Shown piece by piece: positions 38,151 to 47,929 of a stretch of 64,000 nt of DNA. The notes beneath the pieces were generated by a model. That model made no database searches, was not told the DNA's origin, and worked only from the letters and a program-made list of their open reading frames with translations. Position 1 is the first letter of the stretch. Each line of letters opens with the position of its first letter. The stretch is from NCBI RefSeq assembly GCF_000426505.1, contig NZ_AUFM01000011.1, forward strand, positions 1,674,001-1,738,000. Reading direction: 5' to 3'. Source of the DNA: Nisaea denitrificans DSM 18348. Its GTDB lineage: Bacteria > Pseudomonadota > Alphaproteobacteria > Thalassobaculales > Thalassobaculaceae. Both the position numbers and the translations under genes were made by a program.

Positions 38151-39020
38151 ATGACAGATATCCAATATGTAGCGCCGTCGACGCTGGATGAAGCGGTCGG
38201 CGCTTACGCTGCGGCGAAAGGCGCTGCCCGCATTCTGGCTGGCGGTACGGATCTGCTGGTGCAGATGCGCGCGGGCATGGTCAAGCCCGGCCTGATCGTC
38301 GACATCAAGAAAGTCGCGGAACTGAGTGTGATCGAGAAAACGCCGGAGGGCGGTTTCCGGATTGGCGCTGCCGTGTCCGGCGCCGTTCTGGAAGAGCACC
38401 CGACATTCGGCAAGGTCTGGCCCGGGGTGCTTGAAGGCCTCAACCTGATCGGCTCGACACAGGTTCAGGGCCGCGCTTCCGCCGGAGGAAACCTCTGCAA
38501 CGGCTCACCTGCTGCCGACAGCATTCCCGGCCTGGTCGCTGCCGGTGCGATCGCGACGGTTCAGGGTCCGAACGGACGCCGCAATATACCGGTCGAACAA
38601 GTCCCGACCGGCCCCGGCAAAACCAGCCTCGCCCCCGGCGAAATTCTGGTCAGCTTCACATTGCCGCCTCGCCCCGCACATTCCAGCGACGCCTATCTGC
38701 GGATGATCCCGCGCACGGAAATGGATATCGCCGTCGTCGGTTGCGCTGTCAGCCTGACCATGGATGGCGACACCTGCACCGCGGCCCGTGTCAGCCTCGG
38801 CGCCGTCGCCCCGACCGTGCTGCTGGTCGAAGATGCCGCCAAGGCCCTGGTCCTGACCAAGCTGGACGATGCCTCGCTGGACAAGGCCGCTGCCGCGTGC
38901 AGCGCCGCCTGCAATCCGATCGACGACAAGCGCGGGACCATTGCCTATCGCACCAAAGTCGCGGGTGTGCTGCTGAAACGCACCACCGCCATCGCCGCCG
39001 AACGCGCCAAGGGAGGCTGA
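38151..39020 (+). CDS. Molybdenum hydroxylase FAD-binding (medium) subunit
   Basis: A 289-residue subunit of the xanthine dehydrogenase / CO dehydrogenase superfamily (CoxM-like). FAD-binding motifs are ILAGGTDLLVQM near the N-terminus and the A-S-A-G-G-N-L-C-N-G-S-P-A-A-D-S motif near 115-130. It passes electrons from the iron-sulphur subunit to its acceptor. The start MTDIQYVAPS at 38151 is the family norm. It lies four bases before the small-subunit gene; the large-subunit gene is 3 kb downstream. Confidence 0.9.
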   Translation: MTDIQYVAPSTLDEAVGAYAAAKGAARILAGGTDLLVQMRAGMVKPGLIVDIKKVAELSVIEKTPEGGFRIGAAVSGAVLEEHPTFGKVWPGVLEGLNLIGSTQVQGRASAGGNLCNGSPAADSIPGLVAAGAIATVQGPNGRRNIPVEQVPTGPGKTSLAPGEILVSFTLPPRPAHSSDAYLRMIPRTEMDIAVVGCAVSLTMDGDTCTAARVSLGAVAPTVLLVEDAAKALVLTKLDDASLDKAAAACSAACNPIDDKRGTIAYRTKVAGVLLKRTTAIAAERAKGG

Positions 39021-39024
39021 GCAC

Positions 39025-39507
39025 ATGGCCAAGATGCATATCACCACCACCATCAATGGCGAGCCGACGGAATTCCTCTGCGAGCCTTACGAGACCATGC
39101 TGGACGTGCTTCGGGACAATCTCGGCATGACCGGCTCCAAGGAAGGCTGCGGCTCCGGCGATTGCGGCGCCTGCAGCGTCACCCTGGACGACCGGCTGGT
39201 CTGCTCCTGCCTGATGCTGGCAGCAGAGGCCGAGGGTCATGAGATCCGCACCATCGAGGGTATGTCAGAGGGCGAAGCGCTGCATCCGCTGCAGCAGAAG
39301 TTCCTCGAAACGGCTGCGCTGCAATGCGGCATCTGCACCCCCGGCGTTCTGGTCGCGGCGGATGCCCTGCTGAAGAAGAACCCTAACCCGAGCGAGACCG
39401 AAGTGCGGTACTGGCTCGCCGGTAATCTCTGCCGTTGCACCGGCTATGACAAGATTGTCCGTGCCGTTCTGGAAACCGCCGCAGACCTGCGCGGCGCCGC
39501 CGAATAA
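39025..39507 (+). CDS. Molybdenum hydroxylase [2Fe-2S] (small) subunit
   Basis: A 160-residue subunit with two [2Fe-2S] clusters. The plant-ferredoxin-like cluster is held by GCGSGDCGACSV with a further Cys in LVCSCLML, and the second by CGICTPG and CRCTGY. It links the molybdenum site on the large subunit to the FAD subunit. A long GC-rich hairpin with flanking AAGAC/GTCTT follows the stop. Confidence 0.93.
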   Translation: MAKMHITTTINGEPTEFLCEPYETMLDVLRDNLGMTGSKEGCGSGDCGACSVTLDDRLVCSCLMLAAEAEGHEIRTIEGMSEGEALHPLQQKFLETAALQCGICTPGVLVAADALLKKNPNPSETEVRYWLAGNLCRCTGYDKIVRAVLETAADLRGAAE

Positions 39508-39523
39508 AGACTTATTGGCAAGA

Positions 39524-39556
39524 CCGCCGCGGGCCCGTAACGGCGCTCCGCGGCGG
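39524..39556 (+). terminator. Hairpin after the small-subunit gene
   Basis: CCGCCGCGG (39524-39532) pairs with CCGCGGCGG (39548-39556) across a 15-base loop; AAGAC and GTCTT just outside can extend the stem. This separates the medium/small-subunit pair from the Rieske genes. Confidence 0.55.
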
Positions 39557-39564
39557 CTGTCTTC

Positions 39565-39583
39565 AAACATATTCCGAATGTTT
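39565..39583. promoter_or_regulatory. Inverted repeat upstream of the Rieske oxygenase gene
   Basis: AAACAT-ATTCCGA-ATGTTT, 6-bp arms with a 7-base spacer, about 90 bp before the Rieske start, in an AT-rich patch. It could be an operator; no family can be assigned. Confidence 0.3.
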
Positions 39584-39669
39584 ATTTTGCGACGCAGCAA
39601 TGTCGTTCCCATGACGAATGCTGCCCTCTCTCTCATGCTCTAATTCCATCGTCCAAGGTGCGAGGATGA

Positions 39670-40899
<1,230 letters not shown>

Positions 40900-40902
40900 T
40901 TA

Positions 40903-41979
40903 ATGGCCGCGCCATCCCCCATTCTGGATGCCGGCGTGTGGCACGACAGCGAGCCGCTTGAATGTGTCTCCATACTGCCGGAGGCGCCGCATACAGCGAC
41001 GTTCACCTTCCGGGCCCCGTCCGGAGCCTTGTTCGACTTTCAGGCAGGCCAGTTCCTGACGCTCGAAATTCCGGTACCGGGTGGCCCGGTTCACCGGACC
41101 TACACGATCTCCTCCTCGCCCTCCCGGCCGCGCTCGATCTCGATCACCGCCAAGGCGCAGGAAACCAGTGTCGGCACCCGCTGGATGATCGACAATCTCG
41201 CTCCAGGCATGAAGATCAAGGCAATCGGCCCAGCCGGCCTGTTCTGCATGGCGCAGCATCCGGCGGAAAAATACCTCTTCATCTCCGCTGGCTCGGGCAT
41301 CACGCCGATGATGTCCATGAGCACCTACATGTTCGATCTCGGTACCCGCTCGGACGTGGTGCTGATCAATTGCGCCCGGCGTCCGTCGGAGATCATCTTC
41401 CGCGAACGGCTTGAACATATGGCGAGCCGGGACCCGGGTATCGACCTCAAGTTCGTCGTTGAGGAGCCTGATATCTACCGTCCCTGGACCGGATACCAGG
41501 GCATGTTCAACCAGCTCATGCTGGGCCTGATGACGCCGGATTACCTGGAGCGCGAAGTCTTCTGCTGCGGCCCGGAGCCTTTCATGCAGTCCGTCCGCGA
41601 TGCGCTTGCCGGCTTCGGTTTCGACATGGAGCACTACCATCAGGAAAGCTTCCATGCGCCGGTCGCCAAGGAAGAGGATATCCCGGAGCTGGACGATACG
41701 GTTCCCGAGGAAGGCGCCAGGGCGGAAATCGTCTTCGCCGCCTCCGGTGTTACCGGGCATTGCGCAGAGACCGACACGGTGCTCGCCGCCGCCAAGGCCT
41801 CCGGACTCAATATCCCGTCCGGCTGCACCTTCGGTGTTTGCGGCACCTGCAGGATCAAGAAGCTCTCCGGCGAGGTGCACATGGTGCATAACGGCGGCAT
41901 CTCGGAAGACGATATCGAGGCTGGCTATATCCTCGCCTGCTGCTCCAACCCGATCGGGCGGATTGAGGTTGAGGTTTAA
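40903..41979 (+). CDS. Oxygenase reductase (FAD, NAD and C-terminal [2Fe-2S])
   Basis: A 358-residue reductase. The flavin-binding RTYTISSSPSRP precedes an NAD-binding segment (FISAGSGITPMMSM), and a C-terminal plant-type ferredoxin follows with ligands in SGCTFGVCGTC and a later ACC. The order FAD-NAD-[2Fe-2S] is that of GbcB and hybrid-cluster reductases. It feeds the Rieske oxygenase directly upstream. The spacing shows they are one transcription unit. Confidence 0.92.
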   Translation: MAAPSPILDAGVWHDSEPLECVSILPEAPHTATFTFRAPSGALFDFQAGQFLTLEIPVPGGPVHRTYTISSSPSRPRSISITAKAQETSVGTRWMIDNLAPGMKIKAIGPAGLFCMAQHPAEKYLFISAGSGITPMMSMSTYMFDLGTRSDVVLINCARRPSEIIFRERLEHMASRDPGIDLKFVVEEPDIYRPWTGYQGMFNQLMLGLMTPDYLEREVFCCGPEPFMQSVRDALAGFGFDMEHYHQESFHAPVAKEEDIPELDDTVPEEGARAEIVFAASGVTGHCAETDTVLAAAKASGLNIPSGCTFGVCGTCRIKKLSGEVHMVHNGGISEDDIEAGYILACCSNPIGRIEVEV

Positions 41980-42196
41980 GCCTTCTGTGAGTGAGCAGAT
42001 CCTCTCTCCGGCCCCTTAATCCGGCCATTGCGCAAATCGGCACATTCCCTTCGCGCTCCCGACCTTGTTCAGAAGCGCGAAGACCGTGTACGCTTCCACA
42101 AGCGAACAGTGAATTTTGCCGGGATCGTCTAGTGACGGTCGGCATAGTCGGGATGAACGGGGCAGCAGAAAGCCCCGGACCGCAGGGAGAGTCAGT

Positions 42197-44449
42197 ATGA
42201 GCGAGATTTCAAATAAATGGATCGGCACGAGCACGATCCGTCCGGACGGCGCCGACAAGGTAACCGGCAAGGCCGCCTATGCGGCGGACACCAACATGCC
42301 GGGCATGATCTGGGGCAAGGTGCTGCGAAGCCCGCATCCCCATGCGATCATCCGTTCCATCGACACCTCCAAAGCCGAGGCACTGCCCGGCGTGAAGGCC
42401 GTCGTCACCGCCAAGGATATCGTCGACTTTTCCGTTCACACACCGGTGCCGCTCGGCATTCAGGACATGCGCTGGATGTGCCGCAACGTCATGGCGCGCG
42501 AGAAAGCCCTGTTCCACGGGCATCCGGTCGCAGCGGTTGCGGCAACTTCCGGCGCCATCGCCGAGGAAGCCTGCAAGCTCATTGAAGTGGATTACGAAGT
42601 CCTGCCCTGGGCCATCGAGATCGACGACGCCATTGCCGACGATGCCCCGATCCTGCACGATTTCATCGAGTTCGAAGGCAAGCCGTCCAACATTGCCGGC
42701 ACGCTTGAGCACACGCTGGGCGATATCGATGCCGGTTTCGACGAAGCCGATGTGATTGTCGAGCGCAGCTTCGATACGAAGCCGGTGCACCAGGGCTATA
42801 TCGAGCCCCATGCCTGCCTCGTCAACGTGACCCCCGATGACAAGATGACGGTCTGGAGCTCCAGCCAGGGCCAGTTCATGGTCCGCGCCATGACCGCGTT
42901 CCTGACAGGTATTCCGCAGAGCGACATTCGCGCGATCCCGGCCGAGATCGGCGGCGGCTTCGGCGGCAAGACCATTATCTATCTGGAACCCGTCGCAGCC
43001 ATGCTGTCGAAGAAGTCGGGCCGGCCAGTGAAGATGGTGATGAGCCGCGAGGAAGTCATGCGGGCGACCGGGCCGACCTCCGGTGCCAAGAGCATGGTCA
43101 AGATCGGCGCCAAGAAAGACGGCACCATCGTGGCCGCGCAGGCTGTGCACTACCTGCAGGCCGGCGCCTTCCCGGGCGCACCGATACGCGGCGCCTGCGG
43201 CTGCTGCTTCGCGCCGTACGATATCCCGAACGTCCATTCCTTCGGCTATGACGTGGTCTCGAACCGCTCGAAAGTCGCAGCCTACCGGGCCCCGGGCTCG
43301 CCGATCGGCGCCTATGCGGTTGAAAGCGTGCTGGACGAAGTCGCCGAGGAGATCGGCATCGATCCACTTGAGCTGCGTCTGAAGAACGCGGCAAAGCAGG
43401 GCACCAAGGCAGCACACGGCCCGGTCTATCCGGTCATGGGCTATGCCGAGACGGTGAAGGCCGCGCTCGCGCATGAGCACTACAAGGCACCTCTCGGCAA
43501 GTTCCAGGGACGCGGCGTTGCCAGCGGCTACTGGTTCAATGCCGGCGGCGAGTCGAGCGCCCAGGTGAACATTACCGAGGACGGCAACGTCGTCGTCACC
43601 ACAGGCCATCCGGATATCGGCGGCTCCCGTGCCTCAATCGCCAACATCACCGCCGAACTGCTCGGCATCGACTATCGCCGGGTCTCGGTCCTGATCGGCG
43701 ACACCGCGACCATCGGCTACAGCAACCTGACCGGCGGCAGCCGCGTGCTGTTTGCCTCGGCCATGGTGGTCACCCAGTCGACGGAACAGGTGATCGAAAG
43801 GCTTCGGGGTCTCGCAGCCAAGATCTGGGGCATCGAGGCCGAAGCCGTCACCTGGTCGGACGGCGCAGCCCGCCCGGCTGGAGAAAATGCCGGCAAGTTC
43901 GAGCCTCTGACACTCAAGGAGCTGGCCGCACGGTCGAATGAGACCGGCGGGCCGATCGGTGCGGGCGTCCAGCTCAACACCGCCGGGGCCGAAGGCGGCT
44001 TTGCGACGCATGTCTGCGACGTCGAGGTCGATGTCGATCTCGGGATCGTTCGCGTGATCCGGTACACCTCGTTCCAGGATGTCGGAAAAGCGGTCCATCC
44101 GGCCTATGTCGAAGGCCAGATGCAGGGCGGTGCCGTGCAGGGCATCGGCTGGGCGCTTAACGAGGAATACATCTACAACAAGGACGGCAAGGTCGATAAT
44201 CCGGGCTTCCTGGATTACCGCATGCCGGTCTGCTCCGACGTGCCGATGCTGGACAACGTGATCATCGAGGTCCCGAACCCGAAACACCCGCAAGGTGTCC
44301 GTGGTGTCGGCGAGGTCCCGCTGGTCCCGCCGCTGGCAGCGATCCGGAACGCCGTCTACAACGCCCTCGGCATCCGCTTCTACAGCCTGCCGATGTCCCC
44401 GCCCAAGGTCCTGGAAAAGCTGGACGCGACGAAGATGGCGGCGGAATAG
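42197..44449 (+). CDS. Molybdenum hydroxylase large (molybdopterin-binding) subunit
   Basis: A 750-residue subunit with the molybdenum cofactor. It has IGGGFGGK, a cofactor-loop segment AYRAPGSPIGAYAVES and the active-site Glu in GVRGVGEVPLVPPL. The loop is AYRAPG and not AYXCSFR, so it is not form I CO dehydrogenase. It should hydroxylate an N-heterocycle or aromatic acid with water-derived oxygen. The ATG at 42197 has an AGGGAGA ribosome binding site; in-frame codons upstream lack support. Its partner subunits are encoded at 38151-39507. Confidence 0.92.
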   Translation: MSEISNKWIGTSTIRPDGADKVTGKAAYAADTNMPGMIWGKVLRSPHPHAIIRSIDTSKAEALPGVKAVVTAKDIVDFSVHTPVPLGIQDMRWMCRNVMAREKALFHGHPVAAVAATSGAIAEEACKLIEVDYEVLPWAIEIDDAIADDAPILHDFIEFEGKPSNIAGTLEHTLGDIDAGFDEADVIVERSFDTKPVHQGYIEPHACLVNVTPDDKMTVWSSSQGQFMVRAMTAFLTGIPQSDIRAIPAEIGGGFGGKTIIYLEPVAAMLSKKSGRPVKMVMSREEVMRATGPTSGAKSMVKIGAKKDGTIVAAQAVHYLQAGAFPGAPIRGACGCCFAPYDIPNVHSFGYDVVSNRSKVAAYRAPGSPIGAYAVESVLDEVAEEIGIDPLELRLKNAAKQGTKAAHGPVYPVMGYAETVKAALAHEHYKAPLGKFQGRGVASGYWFNAGGESSAQVNITEDGNVVVTTGHPDIGGSRASIANITAELLGIDYRRVSVLIGDTATIGYSNLTGGSRVLFASAMVVTQSTEQVIERLRGLAAKIWGIEAEAVTWSDGAARPAGENAGKFEPLTLKELAARSNETGGPIGAGVQLNTAGAEGGFATHVCDVEVDVDLGIVRVIRYTSFQDVGKAVHPAYVEGQMQGGAVQGIGWALNEEYIYNKDGKVDNPGFLDYRMPVCSDVPMLDNVIIEVPNPKHPQGVRGVGEVPLVPPLAAIRNAVYNALGIRFYSLPMSPPKVLEKLDATKMAAE

Positions 44450-44473
44450 AAACACCGCTTTCAAACGCATACA

Positions 44474-44505
44474 AAAAGCCCCGCACCGAATGGTGCGGGG
44501 CTTTT
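44474..44505. terminator. Strong bidirectional terminator
   Basis: AAAAGCCCCGCACC (44474-44487) pairs perfectly with GGTGCGGGGCTTTT (44492-44505) around a GAAT loop, followed by CTTTT. It ends both the molybdenum-hydroxylase transcript on the plus strand and the tcuA-tcuB transcript on the minus strand. Confidence 0.92.
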
Positions 44506-44521
44506 CTTTTCCGGATAGGGT

Positions 44522-45628
44522 CTAGGACTTCTGCTGCGCGTCGCGCACCAGAGCCGCCAGCCTGAAGAAACCGTGCACCATCTTCGAATAGGGTGTGAGC
44601 AGGAAGAAGGTCAGCACGGCGCCGAGGTGCAATGGCAACAGCACGGGCACCGCCGCCGTGCCGGTCGCGGCATAGAGGGCGAGACCGCTGCCTCCGGTGA
44701 AGCTCAACAGCAATACGAAAGCCATCTCGCCGCCCCAGAGCGCGGGCGCGCCCAGGTCCTTCTCGCCGCGTGTCTTCAGCACCGCCATGCCAAGGCCGCC
44801 AAGTGTCAGCAAAAGGCCGCCCGGGATACCGAGCAGCTTAGGCAATGAGAACAGCCCGTAAGGTGCCGGCATGTCGAAGAGATAGTGCATCAGCGTCGCC
44901 GAACCTGTGGAGGCAAAGCAGAGCAGGAAGCCATACATCACCGCCTGATGGTGCCAGCGCCGGACATTGGTGAAGCGGTCGCCCTTCTCGAAATTGCAGC
45001 CTTCCGCTGCGCCGCCTGAGAGGTTCTTCAGCTTCGCCGCGTCCACGAAGGCCGCCTTCAGATGAGCAAGGCTGACAGGCTCTCCGCCGACCTCCTTCCA
45101 GTAGGCGCGCAAGCCGACGAAAATCGCCAGCAGCGGCAACAGGAAAGCCGGTGTGAAGATCGTGATCATCATAGTGTGGGACAGGATTGCGTAGAACCCT
45201 TCCCCGCCATCGGGCTTCAAGGCCTGCGCCGCCCAGAACAATGCTGCCAGGCCGACAATCAGCGCCACCGCGATGGCAACGCCACTGCGATGAAACGGGC
45301 CCGCCAGGAAGCCCGGCCAGGCAAACCGTTCCCAACTCTCCGCCCGCGCCTCGGCCAGCGCTTTCGGCAGGTTTATGGCGAACTCGTGCGGCTCGGTATA
45401 CTGGCAGGCGTAATAGCAGCCCCGGCAATTGTGGCAGAGATTGGCAAGCTGGGTGATGTCCCCATCAGCAAAGGCCCGCTGCCGGGTGATCGCCGGAAAG
45501 ACCGAGCAATAGCCCTCGCAATAACGGCAGGCATTGCAGATCTCGATCTGACGGCGCGCTTCGTCGGTCAGGGTGTCTGCGGCCGGAGTATCTGAGGCCG
45601 GAGTCTGTGTCGCGTGATCAAGCGGCAT
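44522..45628 (-). CDS. tcuB: Tricarballylate utilization 4Fe-4S membrane protein TcuB
   Basis: A 368-residue membrane protein. Two 4Fe-4S clusters are ligated by ICNACRYCEGYC and CHNCRGCYYAC, followed by about six membrane helices. In Salmonella TcuB re-oxidises the FADH2 of TcuA and passes electrons to the quinone pool. It overlaps tcuA by 11 bases and shares its promoter. The strong terminator lies directly downstream. Confidence 0.92.
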   Translation of the reverse strand: MPLDHATQTPASDTPAADTLTDEARRQIEICNACRYCEGYCSVFPAITRQRAFADGDITQLANLCHNCRGCYYACQYTEPHEFAINLPKALAEARAESWERFAWPGFLAGPFHRSGVAIAVALIVGLAALFWAAQALKPDGGEGFYAILSHTMMITIFTPAFLLPLLAIFVGLRAYWKEVGGEPVSLAHLKAAFVDAAKLKNLSGGAAEGCNFEKGDRFTNVRRWHHQAVMYGFLLCFASTGSATLMHYLFDMPAPYGLFSLPKLLGIPGGLLLTLGGLGMAVLKTRGEKDLGAPALWGGEMAFVLLLSFTGGSGLALYAATGTAAVPVLLPLHLGAVLTFFLLTPYSKMVHGFFRLAALVRDAQQKS

Positions 45629-47075
45629 TGCTGTTCACTCCCCGGGTTGCACCCTTGGCGGCTTCCTGCCCGGCAATCCGGCCGAACACAGTGCCGATGG
45701 TCATGCCGAAACCGGCGAGATAGCCCTCGCCCAGGATACTTCCGGCCATGATTTCTCCCGCAGCCCAGACATTTTCAAGTTTCTGTCCTTCCATGGTCAC
45801 CCGCGCGGTCTCGTCCACCTTCAGCCCGAGATAGGTGAAGGTGACACCGGGGCGCAGGGAATAGCCGTAGAAAGGTGGCTCCGTGATCGGCCGGGCCCAG
45901 TTGGTCTTCTGCGGCTCGACACCTTCGGTCGCCAGACCGTCCAGCTCTGTCGGATGGAAGTCGCCCTCCCTGCAGGCCGCGTTGAAGGCGTCGACGGTCT
46001 CGCGCACCCTCGCGGCGGGAAGACCCATCTGTTCCGCCAGCCCCTCCAGCGTGTCCGACTGCACCGCCGGGAAAACCGAGGGCATGAAGAGCGTGCTGCT
46101 CTTCGCATCGATGATCGAATAGGCAACCTGATCGGGCTGCGCGGCGACGAGACGGCCCCAGATGGCATAGCGCTTCGGCCAGACATCCTCGCCCTCATCG
46201 TAGAACCGCTCGCCATCCTTGTTCACGACAACGGAGAACGGCACGCAATCGAGCCGGGTGACGATACCGCCGTCGAATTTCGGTGCCCGTCCGTCGATAG
46301 CGACAGCATGGCACTGAGTCGGGTCGCCAACGCTGTCAGCGCCCTGATCCAGCATGTCCTTCAGAACGACACCACGATTGTAGGGCGTACCCCGGATCAG
46401 GAAATTCCGGGCCGCCGGGCCCCAGGCACGGGCCAGCCAGTCGATATCGCCCTGGAAACCACCGGAAGCGAGCACGATGGCGCGGCCTTCTACCCGGCAA
46501 GGTGCAGCGCCCGCGATCTCGACATCGACCGCCTGAAACCGGCCGCCTTCAATTTCGACATGCTTCACCTGGGCCTCATAGACCACCTCAACACCGAGAT
46601 CGGCGGCCGTGTTGTAATAGGCATTCACAAGAGCTTTGCCGCCGCCGAGAAAGAAGGCGTTCGTTCGCCCCAGCGAAAGGGTGCCGGAGAGCGATGGCTG
46701 GAACCGGACACCATGCGCTTCCATCCACGGCAGACAGTCCTCCGAGGTACGGATCGCCAGCCGGGCCAGGTCTTCGTCCGTATTGCCCTTGGTCACGAGG
46801 AGCAAGTCGTTGAAATACTCGTCCTCTTCATAGCTATCCGTCAGGACCGAAAGCGGCCCCTGATGCATGCAGCGGAAGTTCCGTGTGTGGCGCGAATTGC
46901 CGCCTCGATAGGTCTTCGGAGCGCCTTCGAGGATGATCACCCGGCAGCCGGCCTCGGCCGCTTCGATGGCCGCGCACAAGGCTGCATTTCCACCGCCGAC
47001 AACGACGACATCCCACACTTTATTGGTAATTTCAGACAGGGTTTCTCTCCTTCGGCGGGCCGTTCGGCCAAGCAT
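45618..47075 (-). CDS. tcuA: FAD-dependent tricarballylate dehydrogenase TcuA
   Basis: A flavoprotein of about 485 residues of the fumarate reductase/succinate dehydrogenase flavoprotein family. It has VVVVGGGNAALCAAIEAAEAG for FAD, ALASGGFQGD-type and GMTIGTVFGRIAG segments. TcuA oxidises tricarballylate to cis-aconitate. The ATG at 47075 has no good ribosome binding site; an in-frame CTG at 47039 has AGGAG with 7-base spacing and may be the real start. The promoter holds ATTGTATACAAT over its -10 region. No TcuC-type MFS transporter is present. Confidence 0.9.
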   Translation of the reverse strand: MLGRTARRRRETLSEITNKVWDVVVVGGGNAALCAAIEAAEAGCRVIILEGAPKTYRGGNSRHTRNFRCMHQGPLSVLTDSYEEDEYFNDLLLVTKGNTDEDLARLAIRTSEDCLPWMEAHGVRFQPSLSGTLSLGRTNAFFLGGGKALVNAYYNTAADLGVEVVYEAQVKHVEIEGGRFQAVDVEIAGAAPCRVEGRAIVLASGGFQGDIDWLARAWGPAARNFLIRGTPYNRGVVLKDMLDQGADSVGDPTQCHAVAIDGRAPKFDGGIVTRLDCVPFSVVVNKDGERFYDEGEDVWPKRYAIWGRLVAAQPDQVAYSIIDAKSSTLFMPSVFPAVQSDTLEGLAEQMGLPAARVRETVDAFNAACREGDFHPTELDGLATEGVEPQKTNWARPITEPPFYGYSLRPGVTFTYLGLKVDETARVTMEGQKLENVWAAGEIMAGSILGEGYLAGFGMTIGTVFGRIAGQEAAKGATRGVNSNAA

Positions 47076-47108
47076 CAAGCGATACCGGTCAGCGGCCTTC
47101 TTGGAAGG

Positions 47109-47138
47109 ATTGTATACAATATTTCGTCATGCAGTCAA
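47109..47138 (-). promoter_or_regulatory. tcuA promoter with ATTGTATACAAT operator
   Basis: On the minus strand, TTGACT (47133-47138) and TACAAT (47109-47114) form a -35/-10 pair with 18 bases between, matching 5 of 6 TATAAT bases. The perfect palindrome ATTGTATACAAT (47109-47120) covers the -10, a repressor position. The same 12-mer is at 52291. Confidence 0.65.
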
Positions 47139-47168
47139 TCGGCCTGGACGCGCGTGTTTCGCCCGGCC

Positions 47169-47921
47169 TTAGCGCTTCGCCGCGTAATAGGAGACCCGGC
47201 GCTCAAGATAGGAGAGGCTTTCCGAGATCGTGAAGGCGAGGGCAAAGAGCACGATCAGCACGGCCCAGAAGTGGGACATCAGGAAGTTGTTCGCATAAAG
47301 CTCGAAAAGCGCCCCGAAGCCGACGATGGAGATCAGCAGCTGGCCGATGATCACGCCCTTGACCGCTCGGATCACGCCGATCCGCACGCCGCCCAGGATT
47401 TCCGGCAGGGCGGCCCAGAAATAGATCTTGAAAAAGGCGTCCAGCGGCGACGCCCCGAAAGAGCGGGCCATTTCCACCAGAGACCGGTTGATCTGCAGCA
47501 CGCCGGCGCGGGAATTCAGGATGATGATCCAGATCGCGAACAGCGTGGTGGTGATGATGATCGCCTTCATGCCGAAACCGAACAGGACCATCAGCACCGG
47601 CACCAATGCCGTCAGGGGCGCGCTCAGGAACATGTTCACCCAGGGCAGCAGGAGTTCATCGAGCAGGCGGCTCTTGCCCATCAGGATGCCCGTCGGAATA
47701 CCGATGAAGACGGCAAAGAAAACACCGGCGAAGAACGCGTAGGCCGTTTCGTACAGGGCCTTCAAAAATGCCGGGGTCCCGATAACGGAGATCAGGGTGC
47801 TCACCACCTCGGAAAGCGGCGGCACGAAAAAGGTCACATCGAGTCTGCCGACGATCTCCCAGAGCAGTCCCCAGAGGATCAGCGACGACATGCCGGGAAG
47901 CGTATAGCCGAAAAGTTTCAT
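47169..47921 (-). CDS. ABC transporter permease, SsuC/TauC type
   Basis: A 250-residue permease with six predicted helices. The ATPase-contact motif is MARSFGASPLDAFFKIYFWAALPEILGGVRIGV. It is the second of two permeases of the importer and lies last in that transcript, eight bases after the ATPase gene. The family imports sulphonates, nitrate, thiamine precursors or aromatic acids; here a polycarboxylate is plausible from the tcu context. Confidence 0.9.
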   Translation of the reverse strand: MKLFGYTLPGMSSLILWGLLWEIVGRLDVTFFVPPLSEVVSTLISVIGTPAFLKALYETAYAFFAGVFFAVFIGIPTGILMGKSRLLDELLLPWVNMFLSAPLTALVPVLMVLFGFGMKAIIITTTLFAIWIIILNSRAGVLQINRSLVEMARSFGASPLDAFFKIYFWAALPEILGGVRIGVIRAVKGVIIGQLLISIVGFGALFELYANNFLMSHFWAVLIVLFALAFTISESLSYLERRVSYYAAKR

Positions 47922-47929
47922 TTCAGCCC

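Noticed and set aside
42209-43609. Minus-strand open frame of 466 codons
   Set aside because: It lies opposite the molybdenum hydroxylase large subunit, which has all family motifs in the other strand.
42197-44449. Naming this a carbon monoxide dehydrogenase (coxL)
   Set aside because: The active-site loop reads AYRAPG and not AYXCSFR of form I CO dehydrogenase, so a generic molybdenum hydroxylase call is safer.
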